Positions 42,722 through 51,304 of a stretch of 64,000 nucleotides of DNA are shown in pieces. Source of the stretch: DATBFX01 sp036558305 (lineage in GTDB: Bacteria; Chloroflexota; Chloroflexia; Thermomicrobiales; UBA6265). Below the pieces are notes generated by a model that saw only the letters and a program-made list of their open reading frames with translations, was not told the origin of the DNA and made no database searches. Position 1 is the stretch's first letter. Every line of letters begins with the position of its first letter. Location of the stretch: positions 1 through 64,000 of the forward strand of contig DATBFX010000341.1 in the NCBI GenBank assembly GCA_036558305.1. The letters run 5' to 3'. The position numbers and the translations under genes are program-made.

Positions 42722-43696
42722 TCACTCGCGCCGAACGGTAACTCGCTCGACCAGGTCGCTCATGGTCACCCGTGTACCACTTTTGGTGAGGACCCACCAT
42801 CGCCGCCCGCTTTTGAAGATGTACCAGCCCGGGAATCTGGTTCCGGCCTCCAAGGGTGGGCCGACCTCCTTGGACCCGGCACTCGACGTCTGCCGCCGCG
42901 GCGTCGTCGTCTTCACCGTCCATTCGCGGAGGCAGGCATGGGCCGTGGTGTTCTTGAATGGATGATCGCTCGGATAGCCCCGCAGGACGTCCTCGGCGAC
43001 GAAGGCCGGCACATCGGGAGCAGCGTACGTCGGCCCGGTGGGCGTCACCGGTCCCGGCTCCGGGCTGCCCATGCGTTTCCGCTCGTCGGTTCTGGCGGCG
43101 AACCATCGATCGGCGTAGATGTCCCAGGCCAGCCGGCCGCCGATCATCGTGTGGCGGAGCTTGTCGGGGCAGTTGTGGCGGTCCGGGTGTTCCGTCTCGC
43201 AGAACGCCGGACAGCCGGCGACGACCCAGTTGAAGTCCCAGTGCCGCTCCGGCTTGTCGATGTTCAGCCGCGCCGCTACCCGGCCCATGAAGTCGGCCGT
43301 GACCGTAATGACGCGATCGCGTCGACGGGGATCCGCCCACAGGTCGGCATCCTCGATCATCTCGCACGAAAAGCCGTTCATATTGCCGGGACCGCCACCG
43401 TCCGCCGCCTGCCAGGTCACCTCGTCGGCGGGGATCATCACCCAACACTCCCGGTCGTCGCACGTGGAGTGGTAGGACGCCTGCCGACCCTCGGCGCCGT
43501 TGAAGAGGTATTGGGCTTCGGAAGCCGCTGTGCTGTGTGGGTTTCCGTTGCCGTGCTGCACGCTGCGGCGAGGCATCATGGCCGGGATACCCGGGCGGTT
43601 CTGGGTCATCCACTCGGGCAAGATCTTGAGGTGGATCGGGTAGTCGGTCTCGAGCGGTCCGCCGGGGAGTCCCGGAACGGTCGTCGAGTTCGCCAT
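42722..43696 (-). CDS. N-acetylmuramoyl-L-alanine amidase-like (Amidase_2) protein
   Basis: 324 residues, ATG preceded by GGAGGGAG. The central region resembles the zinc amidase/PGRP fold: QASYHSTCDDRECWVMIPADEVTWQAAD supplies the first zinc His, and TEHPDRHNCPDKLRHT supplies the second His and the Cys of the H...C pair. The usual WHAGD strand reads WQAADG. The N-terminal 40 residues (PGLPGGPLETDYPIHLKILPEWMT) and the C-terminal beta-rich tail (FPGWYIFKSGRRWWVLTKSG) are typical of phage-endolysin-like proteins in actinobacteria-type genomes. No signal peptide, no holin beside it: a domesticated or remnant lysin is likely. Confidence 0.75.
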   Translation of the reverse strand: MANSTTVPGLPGGPLETDYPIHLKILPEWMTQNRPGIPAMMPRRSVQHGNGNPHSTAASEAQYLFNGAEGRQASYHSTCDDRECWVMIPADEVTWQAADGGGPGNMNGFSCEMIEDADLWADPRRRDRVITVTADFMGRVAARLNIDKPERHWDFNWVVAGCPAFCETEHPDRHNCPDKLRHTMIGGRLAWDIYADRWFAARTDERKRMGSPEPGPVTPTGPTYAAPDVPAFVAEDVLRGYPSDHPFKNTTAHACLREWTVKTTTPRRQTSSAGSKEVGPPLEAGTRFPGWYIFKSGRRWWVLTKSGTRVTMSDLVERVTVRRE

Positions 43697-44319
43697 GTCA
43701 CTCCCTCCGGTGTCATCGCGCAGGAGCGGAAACCGCGCGTCGGATCATGGCCGAGTGCCCTGAGTTCCTTTGGTCGTACATCCTAACGTACTCGGGCGGC
43801 CACATGTCCGCGCCGAGGGGAGATCGGCTCGTCGCTCGCCGCTGCGACTTCAGCGATCGGTTCCTGGCCACGGGGGCCCCAACACGCTGCGTTTGCCCGG
43901 CCGAACCCGGCAATGGTGTTCGCCGCGGCGATGCGTCCTCTCTTGCCGTCTATGCTCTTCGCCGGGGGCCGGTGCCGTCCTCGCCGTGGTGCGTGCGCGT
44001 CGCCGTAGCCGTCGCGGTTGTGTCCACAAGCGGTGCCCGTACCGCGAGCGGCTCGTCCCGATCCGGCACGTCGTCATCGGCGGCGTGCCGCTCGACGCGG
44101 TGTAGGGAAGCGGCCGGATGCAGATGGTGCGACGGGTTCGACGGGTCGGGGCCGCGGCGGTGGATCGCGGACCGGCACGGCATGACCGTCGGGGCGGTCT
44201 GCGCGGAGGCGGCGGGCGTTGCACGAGGTAGGAAATCCGCCCCCGGCGATTCGATCTGTACCCGACCACGCTACCGGTTGCAGCGTAGCCGGGCTCGACC
44301 ACCGTCGCCGTTGTGATGT
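43697..44319. other. 623-bp region without a supportable gene
   Basis: Open frames here (for example 43747-44316 plus) are Arg/Ser/Ala-rich and match nothing I know. The base composition is biased and CpG-rich, as in decayed coding DNA. It lies between the lysin-like amidase and the end of the GntR-linked operon, so it may be the remains of inserted DNA. Confidence 0.5.
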
Positions 44320-44673
44320 TTACCTTTCGCGGAGGAGACCAGGTCCGCGGGGCGGCGGCGGCAGAATGATGTGCTCTTTCACGAGCCAGAACGTCCCCGT
44401 CGTCTTGGCATAGCGCGGCACGTCTTCCCAGGCCGCCGCAACTTCCGGCGATTGCCCGGCGCGAAGGAATGCCTCCTCGTCGTCGTACCACTGCTCGACG
44501 AACGCCTCGGTCTCGAGCTCGCCTTGAATCCGCCGAGTGACCTCGGAGACGACGTAGCCCCGCAGACCCGGCGCCTTGGCCGAGATCGGCGCGTGGACGT
44601 CCAACCAGTACCGAATGAACTCCTCGGGCGTGAAATCTTCCCGCCGATACGCCGTTCCGATCGCTTTGATCAC
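44320..44673 (-). CDS. EthD-domain protein
   Basis: 117 residues starting at a GTG (44673) that overlaps the stop of the preceding gene (GTGA) and has AAGGAGAA upstream. EthD/ferredoxin-like dimeric alpha-beta barrel: YRREDFTPEEFIRYWLDVHAPISAKAPGLRGYVVSEV, with the conserved His of the YWxxxHAP motif. EthD proteins occur in ether and aromatic degradation clusters and often act as small isomerases, cyclases or dehalogenase-like proteins; the role is undefined. Last gene of the ABC-transporter operon, so expressed with it. Confidence 0.87.
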   Translation of the reverse strand: MIKAIGTAYRREDFTPEEFIRYWLDVHAPISAKAPGLRGYVVSEVTRRIQGELETEAFVEQWYDDEEAFLRAGQSPEVAAAWEDVPRYAKTTGTFWLVKEHIILPPPPRGPGLLRER

Positions 44674-45374
44674 TCCCGTTCTCCTTTCGGGTCGACGCCC
44701 AACCGCTCCAACAACGCGTCCGCCGGCGTTGCTCGCGCACCACCTTCGCCGGACTTCGACGGGTAGCGATACTGCCGGACGAAACCGGTAATCTGCTCCT
44801 GAACGTGCCCGTTCCACACCCCACGAAGCAGTGCCGTTCCGTGCTCGTGAGTCGGAAACGTGACTTCCAGCGCCATGCCAATCGACGCGCGGCGTAGATT
44901 GCCGGTTGACTCCCGCGAGACCGGATCGTTGGTACCAACAAGGAACAGTTTGGGTACACCGGCGCCACGAGGCACACGAGAGAACCCTTCGGGTGCCATT
45001 GCCGACAGCAACACCACTCCGTCGAGCTCCGTCCGATCGGCGGCCCACAGGAGATGTTCGGCGGTCGCACCCGCCGCGATTGCCACGACGAACGGCGCTC
45101 CGGCGGCCCGCGCCATGCGAATCCACGAGACGACGTCGTCGACCGCCTTGTCTTCGCACCAATCGCCGTCCGACGCGCCGTGTCCCCGCAGATCGACGGC
45201 GAGAACCGAGAGTTCGGCGGCCAGCAAGAAGGGGATCAGTGGCCGCCAGCGGTCGAGATCTTCTTCGGGACCGACATCGTGCAGGAGCACGACCCGAGCG
45301 GAACCGCCCGACCACAACTCTCCGCGGAGGGCGCAGCCGTCGCCGGCGACGATCGCGAGCGGTAGCGGCGTCAT
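44670..45374 (-). CDS. Alpha/beta hydrolase-fold protein lacking the nucleophile
   Basis: 234 residues; ATG at 45374 overlaps the OppF stop (ATGA). Alpha/beta-hydrolase outline is clear: VVLLHDVGPEEDLDRW, LAVDLRGHGASDGD, an acid at Asp150 (FLVGTNDPVSRES) and a His at 178 (HEHGTALL). The nucleophile elbow, normally GxSxG, reads AIAAG with Ala100 in place of Ser/Cys/Asp. It may therefore be a non-hydrolytic relative, or use an unusual residue. Coupled translation with the transporter ATPase and EthD genes implies a common pathway. Confidence 0.8.
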   Translation of the reverse strand: MTPLPLAIVAGDGCALRGELWSGGSARVVLLHDVGPEEDLDRWRPLIPFLLAAELSVLAVDLRGHGASDGDWCEDKAVDDVVSWIRMARAAGAPFVVAIAAGATAEHLLWAADRTELDGVVLLSAMAPEGFSRVPRGAGVPKLFLVGTNDPVSRESTGNLRRASIGMALEVTFPTHEHGTALLRGVWNGHVQEQITGFVRQYRYPSKSGEGGARATPADALLERLGVDPKGERE

Positions 45375-46399
45375 GCGACGGCCAGGTCGGCGGGCATCGG
45401 CGCCGAGTTGAAGCAGGCAACCCAGTGGTCCGACCCCGGTGCGGCCGGTTCGAGTGGCGGAACCTCCTGGCGACAGACGTCGAGCGACCGGAAGCAACGA
45501 CCGGCGAATCGACAGGCCGGACGCGCATCCATGAGGTTCGCCTCGCCGGGCAAGTGGATCCGACCGGCCGGGCGACCTTTCAAGAGCGATGGCACGGAGG
45601 AGAGGAGAGCCTGGGTGTACGGGTGCAACGGGTTGCGGAACAGCTCGTCCGCGGGCGCGAGCTCGACGAGTTTGCCCAGGTACATCACGGCGACCCGATC
45701 GGCCATGTGGCGAACGACGCTCATATCGTGGCTGATGAAGAGGTAGGTCAGGCGCAACCGGTCCTGCAATTCCCGCAGCAGGTTGAGGATCTGGCTCTGC
45801 ATCGAAACGTCGAGGGCGCTGACCGGTTCGTCGGCGACGATGAACGTCGGGTTGACCGCCAACGCACGGGCGATACTCAATCGCTGCCGCTGCCCGCCGG
45901 AAAACTCGTGCGGGAAGCGTTCCGCGGCGTCGGCCGGAAGGTGGACCAAATGCAACAGCTCGGCGATCCGCGTTTGCTGCTCCGCTTTTCCCAGTCCCAG
46001 GTGCCCCATTCCCTCGGCGATGATCGCCTCCGCCTTCATCCGCGGGTCGAGCGAATCGAACGGGTCCTGGAAGATGATCTGAGCCCGCTGCCGGAAATCC
46101 CGCAACTTGCCGGGTGGCAAACGCAGTACGTCGTCATCACGAAAACGGAGGCTCCCATCGGTCGGTTCGATCAGGCGGAGGATGAGCCGCGCCAGGGTCG
46201 ATTTGCCGGACCCCGATTCGCCGACGAGCGCGAGCGTCTCTCCCTCACGGATGTCGAACGAGACGTCGTCGACGGCCGAAACCCATTTCGTGGCACGACC
46301 GAAGAAGTCCCAGGCAACGGGGAACCGCTTCGTCAGCCCCTGGACCGCGAGCAGCGAATCAGCGGACGAAGGGGGTTGGGTTGTGGCAGCGGAGATCAT
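45371..46399 (-). CDS. Peptide ABC transporter ATP-binding protein, OppF/DppF type
   Basis: 342 residues; ATG at 46399 lies 41 bases inside the end of the upstream ATPase gene. Walker A ALVGESGSGKST, Q-loop IIFQDPFDSLDPRMK, signature FSGGQRQRLSIARAL, Walker B FIVADEPVSALD and H-loop FISHDMSVV. The C-terminal oligopeptide-transporter extension with the Cys cluster (CRFAGRCFRSLDVC) is present; in this family such Cys can hold an iron-sulfur cluster. Partner of the OppD-type ATPase. Confidence 0.93.
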   Translation of the reverse strand: MISAATTQPPSSADSLLAVQGLTKRFPVAWDFFGRATKWVSAVDDVSFDIREGETLALVGESGSGKSTLARLILRLIEPTDGSLRFRDDDVLRLPPGKLRDFRQRAQIIFQDPFDSLDPRMKAEAIIAEGMGHLGLGKAEQQTRIAELLHLVHLPADAAERFPHEFSGGQRQRLSIARALAVNPTFIVADEPVSALDVSMQSQILNLLRELQDRLRLTYLFISHDMSVVRHMADRVAVMYLGKLVELAPADELFRNPLHPYTQALLSSVPSLLKGRPAGRIHLPGEANLMDARPACRFAGRCFRSLDVCRQEVPPLEPAAPGSDHWVACFNSAPMPADLAVA

Positions 46400-47339
46400 G
46401 GTCGGTGTCGATCCTCGCGAGGTCCGGGTGCGTTTCGACGCACGGCGCGATCCGGTTCGGACAACGGGCCGCAAAGCGGCAGGCGGTCGGCATCGCCCAG
46501 AGTTCCGGGACGCGACCGGGAATGACGTGCAGCGTCGGCTGCCGCGTCGCCAGGTACGGCATGCTCTTCAGCAAACCCTGCGTGTACGGGTGCTGCGGAT
46601 TCTCGAAAATCTGCCGGGTCGTCCCGATCTCGACGATCTCCCCCGCATACATCACCGCGACCCGATCCGCGATCTCGTTGACGACGCCGAGATTGTGGGT
46701 AATCAGGATCACGCTCAAACCGAGTTCCTGCCGTAGACTGGCGATCAAGTCGAGGATCTGCGCCTGGATCGTGACGTCGAGCGCCGTCGTCGGCTCGTCC
46801 GCGAGCAACAACTTCGGGTTCATCACCAGCGCCAGCGCCAGCATCACCCGCTGCCGCATCCCACCGGAAAACTGGTGCGGGTAATCGTCAAGCCGCCGTG
46901 CCGCGTCCGGAATTCCGAGGCGGTCGAGCATCGCCACCGCCCGCGTCCGCGCTTCGTGTTTGCTCACCGCCGCGTGCGCCCGAACCACCTCGGCAATCTG
47001 CGATCCGACCGTAAACGCCGGATCGAGCGCGGTCATCGGCTCCTGAAACACCATCGCGATCTCGTTGCCACGCACCTTTCGCATCTCGCCGCCGCTGAGG
47101 CGAAGCAGGTCGCGCTCCCCGAACCGGACAGTTCCCTCGGCCACCGCCGCGGCCGGCGGCAGCAGCCGCATGATCGAGAGCGCCGTCATCGACTTCCCGC
47201 ACCCGCTTTCGCCGACCAGACCGAGGATCTCGCCAGTATTCACGGTAAGCGAGACGCGATCGACGGCGCGCAGGACGCGGCGGCGACCCTGGATGACGGT
47301 GGTGAGGGCGTCGATGGTGAGGAGGGGAGCGACCGGCAC
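46359..47339 (-). CDS. Peptide ABC transporter ATP-binding protein, OppD/DppD type
   Basis: 327 residues from a GTG at 47339 (GGGGG upstream). Starts at ATG 47408 or GTG 47417 are in frame but would add up to 26 residues encoded by a REP-like repeat remnant (DPHPPGRGLEDTPLATRERG). Walker A GLVGESGCGKSM, Q-loop MVFQEPMTALDP, signature FSGGMRQRVMLALAL, Walker B LLLADEPTTALD, H-loop LITHNLGVV, and the C-terminal Cys cluster CRFAARCPNRIAPC. Energises the permeases at 47411-49266. Confidence 0.92.
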   Translation of the reverse strand: MPVAPLLTIDALTTVIQGRRRVLRAVDRVSLTVNTGEILGLVGESGCGKSMTALSIMRLLPPAAAVAEGTVRFGERDLLRLSGGEMRKVRGNEIAMVFQEPMTALDPAFTVGSQIAEVVRAHAAVSKHEARTRAVAMLDRLGIPDAARRLDDYPHQFSGGMRQRVMLALALVMNPKLLLADEPTTALDVTIQAQILDLIASLRQELGLSVILITHNLGVVNEIADRVAVMYAGEIVEIGTTRQIFENPQHPYTQGLLKSMPYLATRQPTLHVIPGRVPELWAMPTACRFAARCPNRIAPCVETHPDLARIDTDHDLRCHNPTPFVR

Positions 47340-47404
47340 GGTCCCCCTTTCCCGCGTAGCGAGCGGGGTGTCCTCGAGGCCGCGGCCGGGGGGGTGAGGG
47401 TCGC
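47340..47404. repeat. Degenerate REP-like sequence between DppC and OppD genes
   Basis: Contains gggggtgagggtcgc (about 47390-47404), identical to the sequence beside the hairpin at 617-643. Next to it is a decayed hairpin (tttcccgcg...gcgggg). In both places the element begins directly after the stop codon of a minus-strand transporter gene. It marks the true gap before OppD. Confidence 0.5.
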
Positions 47405-47410
47405 GCATCG

Positions 47411-48337
47411 TCACCACCGCCGCAGCCTCGGGTCGAACACGTCGCGCAGACCGTCGCCGAGGGTGTTCAACCCGAGCACAATCAAGGCAATGGCAATTCC
47501 TGGAATGATTGCCACCCAGGGATCGTTGTAGAGGTAGTTGCGTCCGTTAGCGATCATCTGCCCCAGACTCGGCGTCGGCGGCTGTGCGCCGAGACCGATG
47601 AACGACAAGCCGGCCTCGGCGATGACCGTCACGGCGATGTAGTACGAGGCCATCACGAGCGAGGTCGCGATCGTGTTGGGTACCAGATGCCGGAGGATCA
47701 CCTTCCAGGCCGGTACCCCCAGTGCGCGGGCGGCCTCGACGAACGCCCGCTCCCGCAGCGAGAGCGTCTGGGCACGGATGATCCGCGCAAACCCGGCCCA
47801 GTTGACGACGCTGACGGCGAGGATCACCGCCGGAATCCCCGGTTTGAACATGCCGGCGAAGATGACCGCGACCAGGATCACCGGGAAACCCCAGGTGAGG
47901 TCGATCAAGCCACTGATGATCCGATCGACCGGGCCACGGAAGTACCCGGCCACGGCCCCGAGAATCAAGCCGAACGACATCGAGGCGGCAGTGACCACCA
48001 TCCCGATCAGCAGCGAGATCGCCATGCCGGCGGCGATACGCCAGGCGGTGTTCCGACCGAGGTTGTCGGTACCCAGCAGACGCCCCTGGCTGAACGGTTT
48101 GATCAGCGCGGCGTTCACATCCTGGTCGAGATAGAGGTGCCTGAATCCCGGCGTCGCCAGGAGCACGGTACCGATCGCGGCGACGAAGAGACAAGCGAGC
48201 GTTATCGCTCCCCCGATCAGCGTGAGCTTGTTCGCCCACAACGGCGCGAGCCGGTCGCCGAGCCCGCGGCCCGGACGCAGCGGGGTTCGTTCCTCGGCGA
48301 AATCTTCGAAGTGGAGCGGAACCGGCTCGCTGGCCAT
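47411..48337 (-). CDS. Peptide ABC transporter permease, DppC type
   Basis: 308 residues; ATG at 48337 shares its A with the stop of the preceding permease (TGATG). N-terminal cytoplasmic 45 residues, helix LIGGAITLACLFVAAIGTVLLA, TDNLGRNTAWRIAAGMAIS, the coupling loop AFVEAARALGVPAWKVI, and the DppC C-terminus GLSFIGLGAQPPTPSLG ... LGDGLRDVFDPRLRR. The usual GTDxxGRDxxSR motif is altered to GTDNLGRNTAWR. Confidence 0.92.
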   Translation of the reverse strand: MASEPVPLHFEDFAEERTPLRPGRGLGDRLAPLWANKLTLIGGAITLACLFVAAIGTVLLATPGFRHLYLDQDVNAALIKPFSQGRLLGTDNLGRNTAWRIAAGMAISLLIGMVVTAASMSFGLILGAVAGYFRGPVDRIISGLIDLTWGFPVILVAVIFAGMFKPGIPAVILAVSVVNWAGFARIIRAQTLSLRERAFVEAARALGVPAWKVILRHLVPNTIATSLVMASYYIAVTVIAEAGLSFIGLGAQPPTPSLGQMIANGRNYLYNDPWVAIIPGIAIALIVLGLNTLGDGLRDVFDPRLRRW

Positions 48338-49266
48338 CAGCCGCTCCCGTGCTGGCGGGTCCGTGGATCGGCCCACTGCTGCCCGATGTCGGCGAGCAGA
48401 TTGAAGAAGATGACCGCCAGGGTAAGCATCAGCGCCAGCGTCTGCGCCAGCGTGTAGTCCCGTTTCAGCACACTGTTGACGAGTTGCGAGCCGAGCCCGG
48501 GCCAGCGGAAGATCGTCTCCACGATCAGGGTGTACCCAAGCAGCGTCCTGAGCATGATGCCGGCCAGCGCGATCACCGGCGGCAGCGCATTCCGGAGCAC
48601 GTGGATCCAGACGATGCGCGCTTCCGGCAGACCTTTCGCGTAGAGCGTCCGCACGTAATCTTTGTTGAACTCTTCGAGCATCGACGACCGGACGACGCGC
48701 AGGTTGATCGCGATCGCCTCGGCTGCAAGGACGAAAGCCGGCAGGATCAAATGGCGAAGGTCACCCGAACCGGCGACCGGCAACCAGCGGTGCTCGACCG
48801 AAAAGAGTTGAATCAGCAACACGGCGAGGAAGAAGTTGGGGATGGCCATCCCGAGCACGGCCAGCAGCATCGTGCCCTGATCGATGAGCGTGTTGCGCTT
48901 CCAGGCCGCCAATACCCCAAGCGGAATCGCCGTCAGGTAGGTCATCAGCGCCGCCGCGGACGCCAAGAAGACGGTGTTCCAGATCGCTTTGCCGATCAAT
49001 TTGTTGATCGGCTGCCCATTGACGAACGAGACACCGGGATCGCCCGTAACCAGGTTCTTGACGAAAACCACGTATTGGACGGGCAACGGCCGATCCAGCC
49101 CCAGCTTCTCGCGCAACTGCGGGGCGAGGAATTCCCGGTTAACCGGATTGGTCAGAACGTCCTCGACACTCCCCGGCGCTACCCGCAGCCCGTAGAAGAT
49201 CACGAGCGAGGCAACAAAGAGCAACAGCAGCGAGTAGAGCGTCCGGTGGATGATGAAGGTCAACAT
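48337..49266 (-). CDS. Peptide ABC transporter permease, DppB type
   Basis: 309 residues. First helix LYSLLLLFVASLVIFYGLRVAPG; LGLDRPLPVQYVVFVKNLVTGDPGVSFVNG; coupling loop DYVRTLYAKGLPEARIV; C-terminal ADPRTRQHG. Located after the binding-protein gene, from which it is separated by the 49278-49423 palindrome, and translationally coupled to the DppC-type gene. Confidence 0.92.
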   Translation of the reverse strand: MLTFIIHRTLYSLLLLFVASLVIFYGLRVAPGSVEDVLTNPVNREFLAPQLREKLGLDRPLPVQYVVFVKNLVTGDPGVSFVNGQPINKLIGKAIWNTVFLASAAALMTYLTAIPLGVLAAWKRNTLIDQGTMLLAVLGMAIPNFFLAVLLIQLFSVEHRWLPVAGSGDLRHLILPAFVLAAEAIAINLRVVRSSMLEEFNKDYVRTLYAKGLPEARIVWIHVLRNALPPVIALAGIMLRTLLGYTLIVETIFRWPGLGSQLVNSVLKRDYTLAQTLALMLTLAVIFFNLLADIGQQWADPRTRQHGSG

Positions 49267-49277
49267 TTCCGTTTGAG

Positions 49278-49423
49278 AGGCGGCAAGGCGGCAAGGCGGG
49301 AACCCGCCAGAGCGGGTGATGGCGGCAAGGATTTTCGAGCGGGCACCCAGTTCTGGCGCTCAATAGGCTCAATCATCCTTCGACCACTCCCCGCCGCCTT
49401 GCCGCCTTGCCGCCTTGCCGCCT
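49278..49423. repeat. Tandem-unit palindrome between binding-protein and permease genes (second GGCGGCAA copy)
   Basis: Perfect 22-bp inverted repeat: arms 49278-49299 and 49402-49423, spacer 102 nt, each arm made of tandem 8-nt units ggcggcaa/ttgccgcc. The right array has one more unit. The TAG stop of the binding-protein gene (49424-49422) lies in the arm. A smaller inverted pair (aacccgcc...gcgggt) is in the spacer. Same unit as at 39212-39321. Confidence 0.88.
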
Positions 49424-51107
49424 ACGACTCCACCCAAACGTCGTTGTACTGCGGGTAGAGCATCGTTTGCGTCGGCATCCAGCCGTGCACCTTCTTGTGG
49501 TTGACCCAGATCGCGTTCGAGGTCACCAGCGGAATCTTCGGCACTTGCTCGGCCCAGATCAACTGGGCCTTGCTCGCCGCGGCCTTGAGCTCCTCGTCGC
49601 TGCCGGCCTTCTGCCAGTCGTCGAAGGCCTTCAACAAATTGGGGATACCGCCGCTGTACTCCATGCTCGGGACGATCGAGTTGAAGAGCAGGATCACGTC
49701 CATCGGCGAGGACCAGAGCCACTCGTAGCCGAACGAATCGGGTGGGGAATCCTTGCTGTTGAGTTTGGTTCCGAATTCGGGATTCTGGTAACTCTCGACC
49801 TTCATGTCGGCGCCGACCTTCGCCAGCATACCGGCGACCGCCTCGCTGATCTGGGCGCCGAACGTCTGTCCGGACCAGTTCAAGTGCGTCCAGGAGAGCT
49901 TGACGCCGTTCTTGGCGCGGATCCCGTCCGAACCCTTCGCCCAGCCCTGGTCGTCGAGCATCTTGTTGGCGAGATCGAGGTCGAACTTGTTGAACTGCTC
50001 GACACCCGGGTCGTACCACTTCCAGTTGGACGCGATCGGTCCTTGCGTGGCGACCGCGTGACCGAAGTAGATCGCCTTGACGAGTCCTTCACGGTCGATT
50101 GCGTGGGAAATTGCCTGGCGCACCGCCAACTGGTCGAATTCCAGGTCCTTGCGCAGCCAGTTCAACGCAAGGAACGAGTTCGCCGGGTTCGCCCACTCCT
50201 GGACAACGAGATCGGGATTGCCCTTGAGGCGGTCGACGTCCTGCCCCGCCGGGTTCTTGATCGCGTCGACGTCGCCGGCTTCCATCTCATTCGCTCGGTT
50301 CGCCGCCTCGACGATCGGCACCCACTTCAACTCGTCGATGTAGGCCGGTCCCTTATTCTGGATGAACGGGCAGGCGGTACCCGGATAATCCGCCCACTTC
50401 GCCATGCGAACCTGACTACCGGGTGTAAATTCCGTCAGGGTGAACGGACCGGTGCCGTCTGCCGTCGTGGCGCCGTAGGTGTCGCCGGCAGCGGCGCGGG
50501 CGGCCTGGTTGTGGATCATCGAGTACTCGGTCGCCAGGGTCTCCGGGAACGCGGCGAACGGGTGCGCCATGGTCACGATCACCGTGTTGCCGTCGCCGGC
50601 TTTGACATCGGTGACGGTATTCCAGAAGATGGCGTTCTGACCGGTCTTGGGATCGCGGAACAGGTCGAAGTCCTCGACCACGTTCGCGTTGGTGCAGGGC
50701 GTGCCCGAGTGGAACTTCAATCCGTCCCGGATCTTGATTGTCCAGGTCAAGCCGTCGTCGGAGACGGTCCAGGAGTCGGCCAGCGCCGGAACGATCTTAC
50801 CGTCCGGGTCGCGGAGCATCACGTATTCGTAGAGCGCATTGTATCCCGGATCGGCCCAGCCGGAGAGTACCGGGTCCATCTTCGTGAAGTCGCGGTCGTA
50901 CCCTTCGGTGAACGTGCCGCCGGTTTGCGGCGTGTCCTGTGCTGCCGCGAGCCGAGGCGAAGCCGCTGCCAGGAGTGACGCCGCCGCCGGGGCGGAGACG
51001 CCGAGCAGCGCCGCACGCTTGACGAACTCGCGTCGACTCAACCCGGCCCGCCGGTACTCGTCGACCAGAGATCTCAGGCCGGTTCGTGGATCGATCCTGT
51101 CGCTCAC
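49422..51107 (-). CDS. Peptide-type ABC transporter substrate-binding protein (Tat-exported)
   Basis: 561-residue family 5 binding protein starting at a GTG (51107) with AGGAGGTACGC upstream. Twin-arginine signal LSRREFVKRAALLG (Arg25-Arg26) followed by an Ala-rich hydrophobic stretch ending LAAAQ. Mature features: GGTFTEGYDRDFTKMDP, ALADSWTVSDDGLTWTIKIRDGLKFHSGTPC, GTGPFTLTEF, ALNWLRKDLEFDQLAVRQAISHAIDREGL. First gene of a seven-gene leftward operon running to 44320. Its paralogue at 53692 on the other strand lacks the signal. Confidence 0.93.
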   Translation of the reverse strand: MSDRIDPRTGLRSLVDEYRRAGLSRREFVKRAALLGVSAPAAASLLAAASPRLAAAQDTPQTGGTFTEGYDRDFTKMDPVLSGWADPGYNALYEYVMLRDPDGKIVPALADSWTVSDDGLTWTIKIRDGLKFHSGTPCTNANVVEDFDLFRDPKTGQNAIFWNTVTDVKAGDGNTVIVTMAHPFAAFPETLATEYSMIHNQAARAAAGDTYGATTADGTGPFTLTEFTPGSQVRMAKWADYPGTACPFIQNKGPAYIDELKWVPIVEAANRANEMEAGDVDAIKNPAGQDVDRLKGNPDLVVQEWANPANSFLALNWLRKDLEFDQLAVRQAISHAIDREGLVKAIYFGHAVATQGPIASNWKWYDPGVEQFNKFDLDLANKMLDDQGWAKGSDGIRAKNGVKLSWTHLNWSGQTFGAQISEAVAGMLAKVGADMKVESYQNPEFGTKLNSKDSPPDSFGYEWLWSSPMDVILLFNSIVPSMEYSGGIPNLLKAFDDWQKAGSDEELKAAASKAQLIWAEQVPKIPLVTSNAIWVNHKKVHGWMPTQTMLYPQYNDVWVES

Positions 51108-51304
51108 GCGTACCTCCTTCGTCTGACGCGGGTGCGCCCTTGCGGCGGGTCACACCCGTCCCGAACGACACCGATTCCGGTAGGAGTTTTCAGTATTCTA
51201 TCCCCGCTCTTTCAAGGCGCAAGCCACGCCATCGCTTCGCACACCTCAGGGGATGGTCGCGGCCGGGACGCCCACTTCGCCGGCTCCGTCGAATCGATGC
51301 TGCG

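Noticed and set aside
43747..44316. 189-residue plus-strand frame after the amidase gene
   Set aside because: Ser/Arg/Ala-rich translation with no domain; likely chance frame in decayed DNA.
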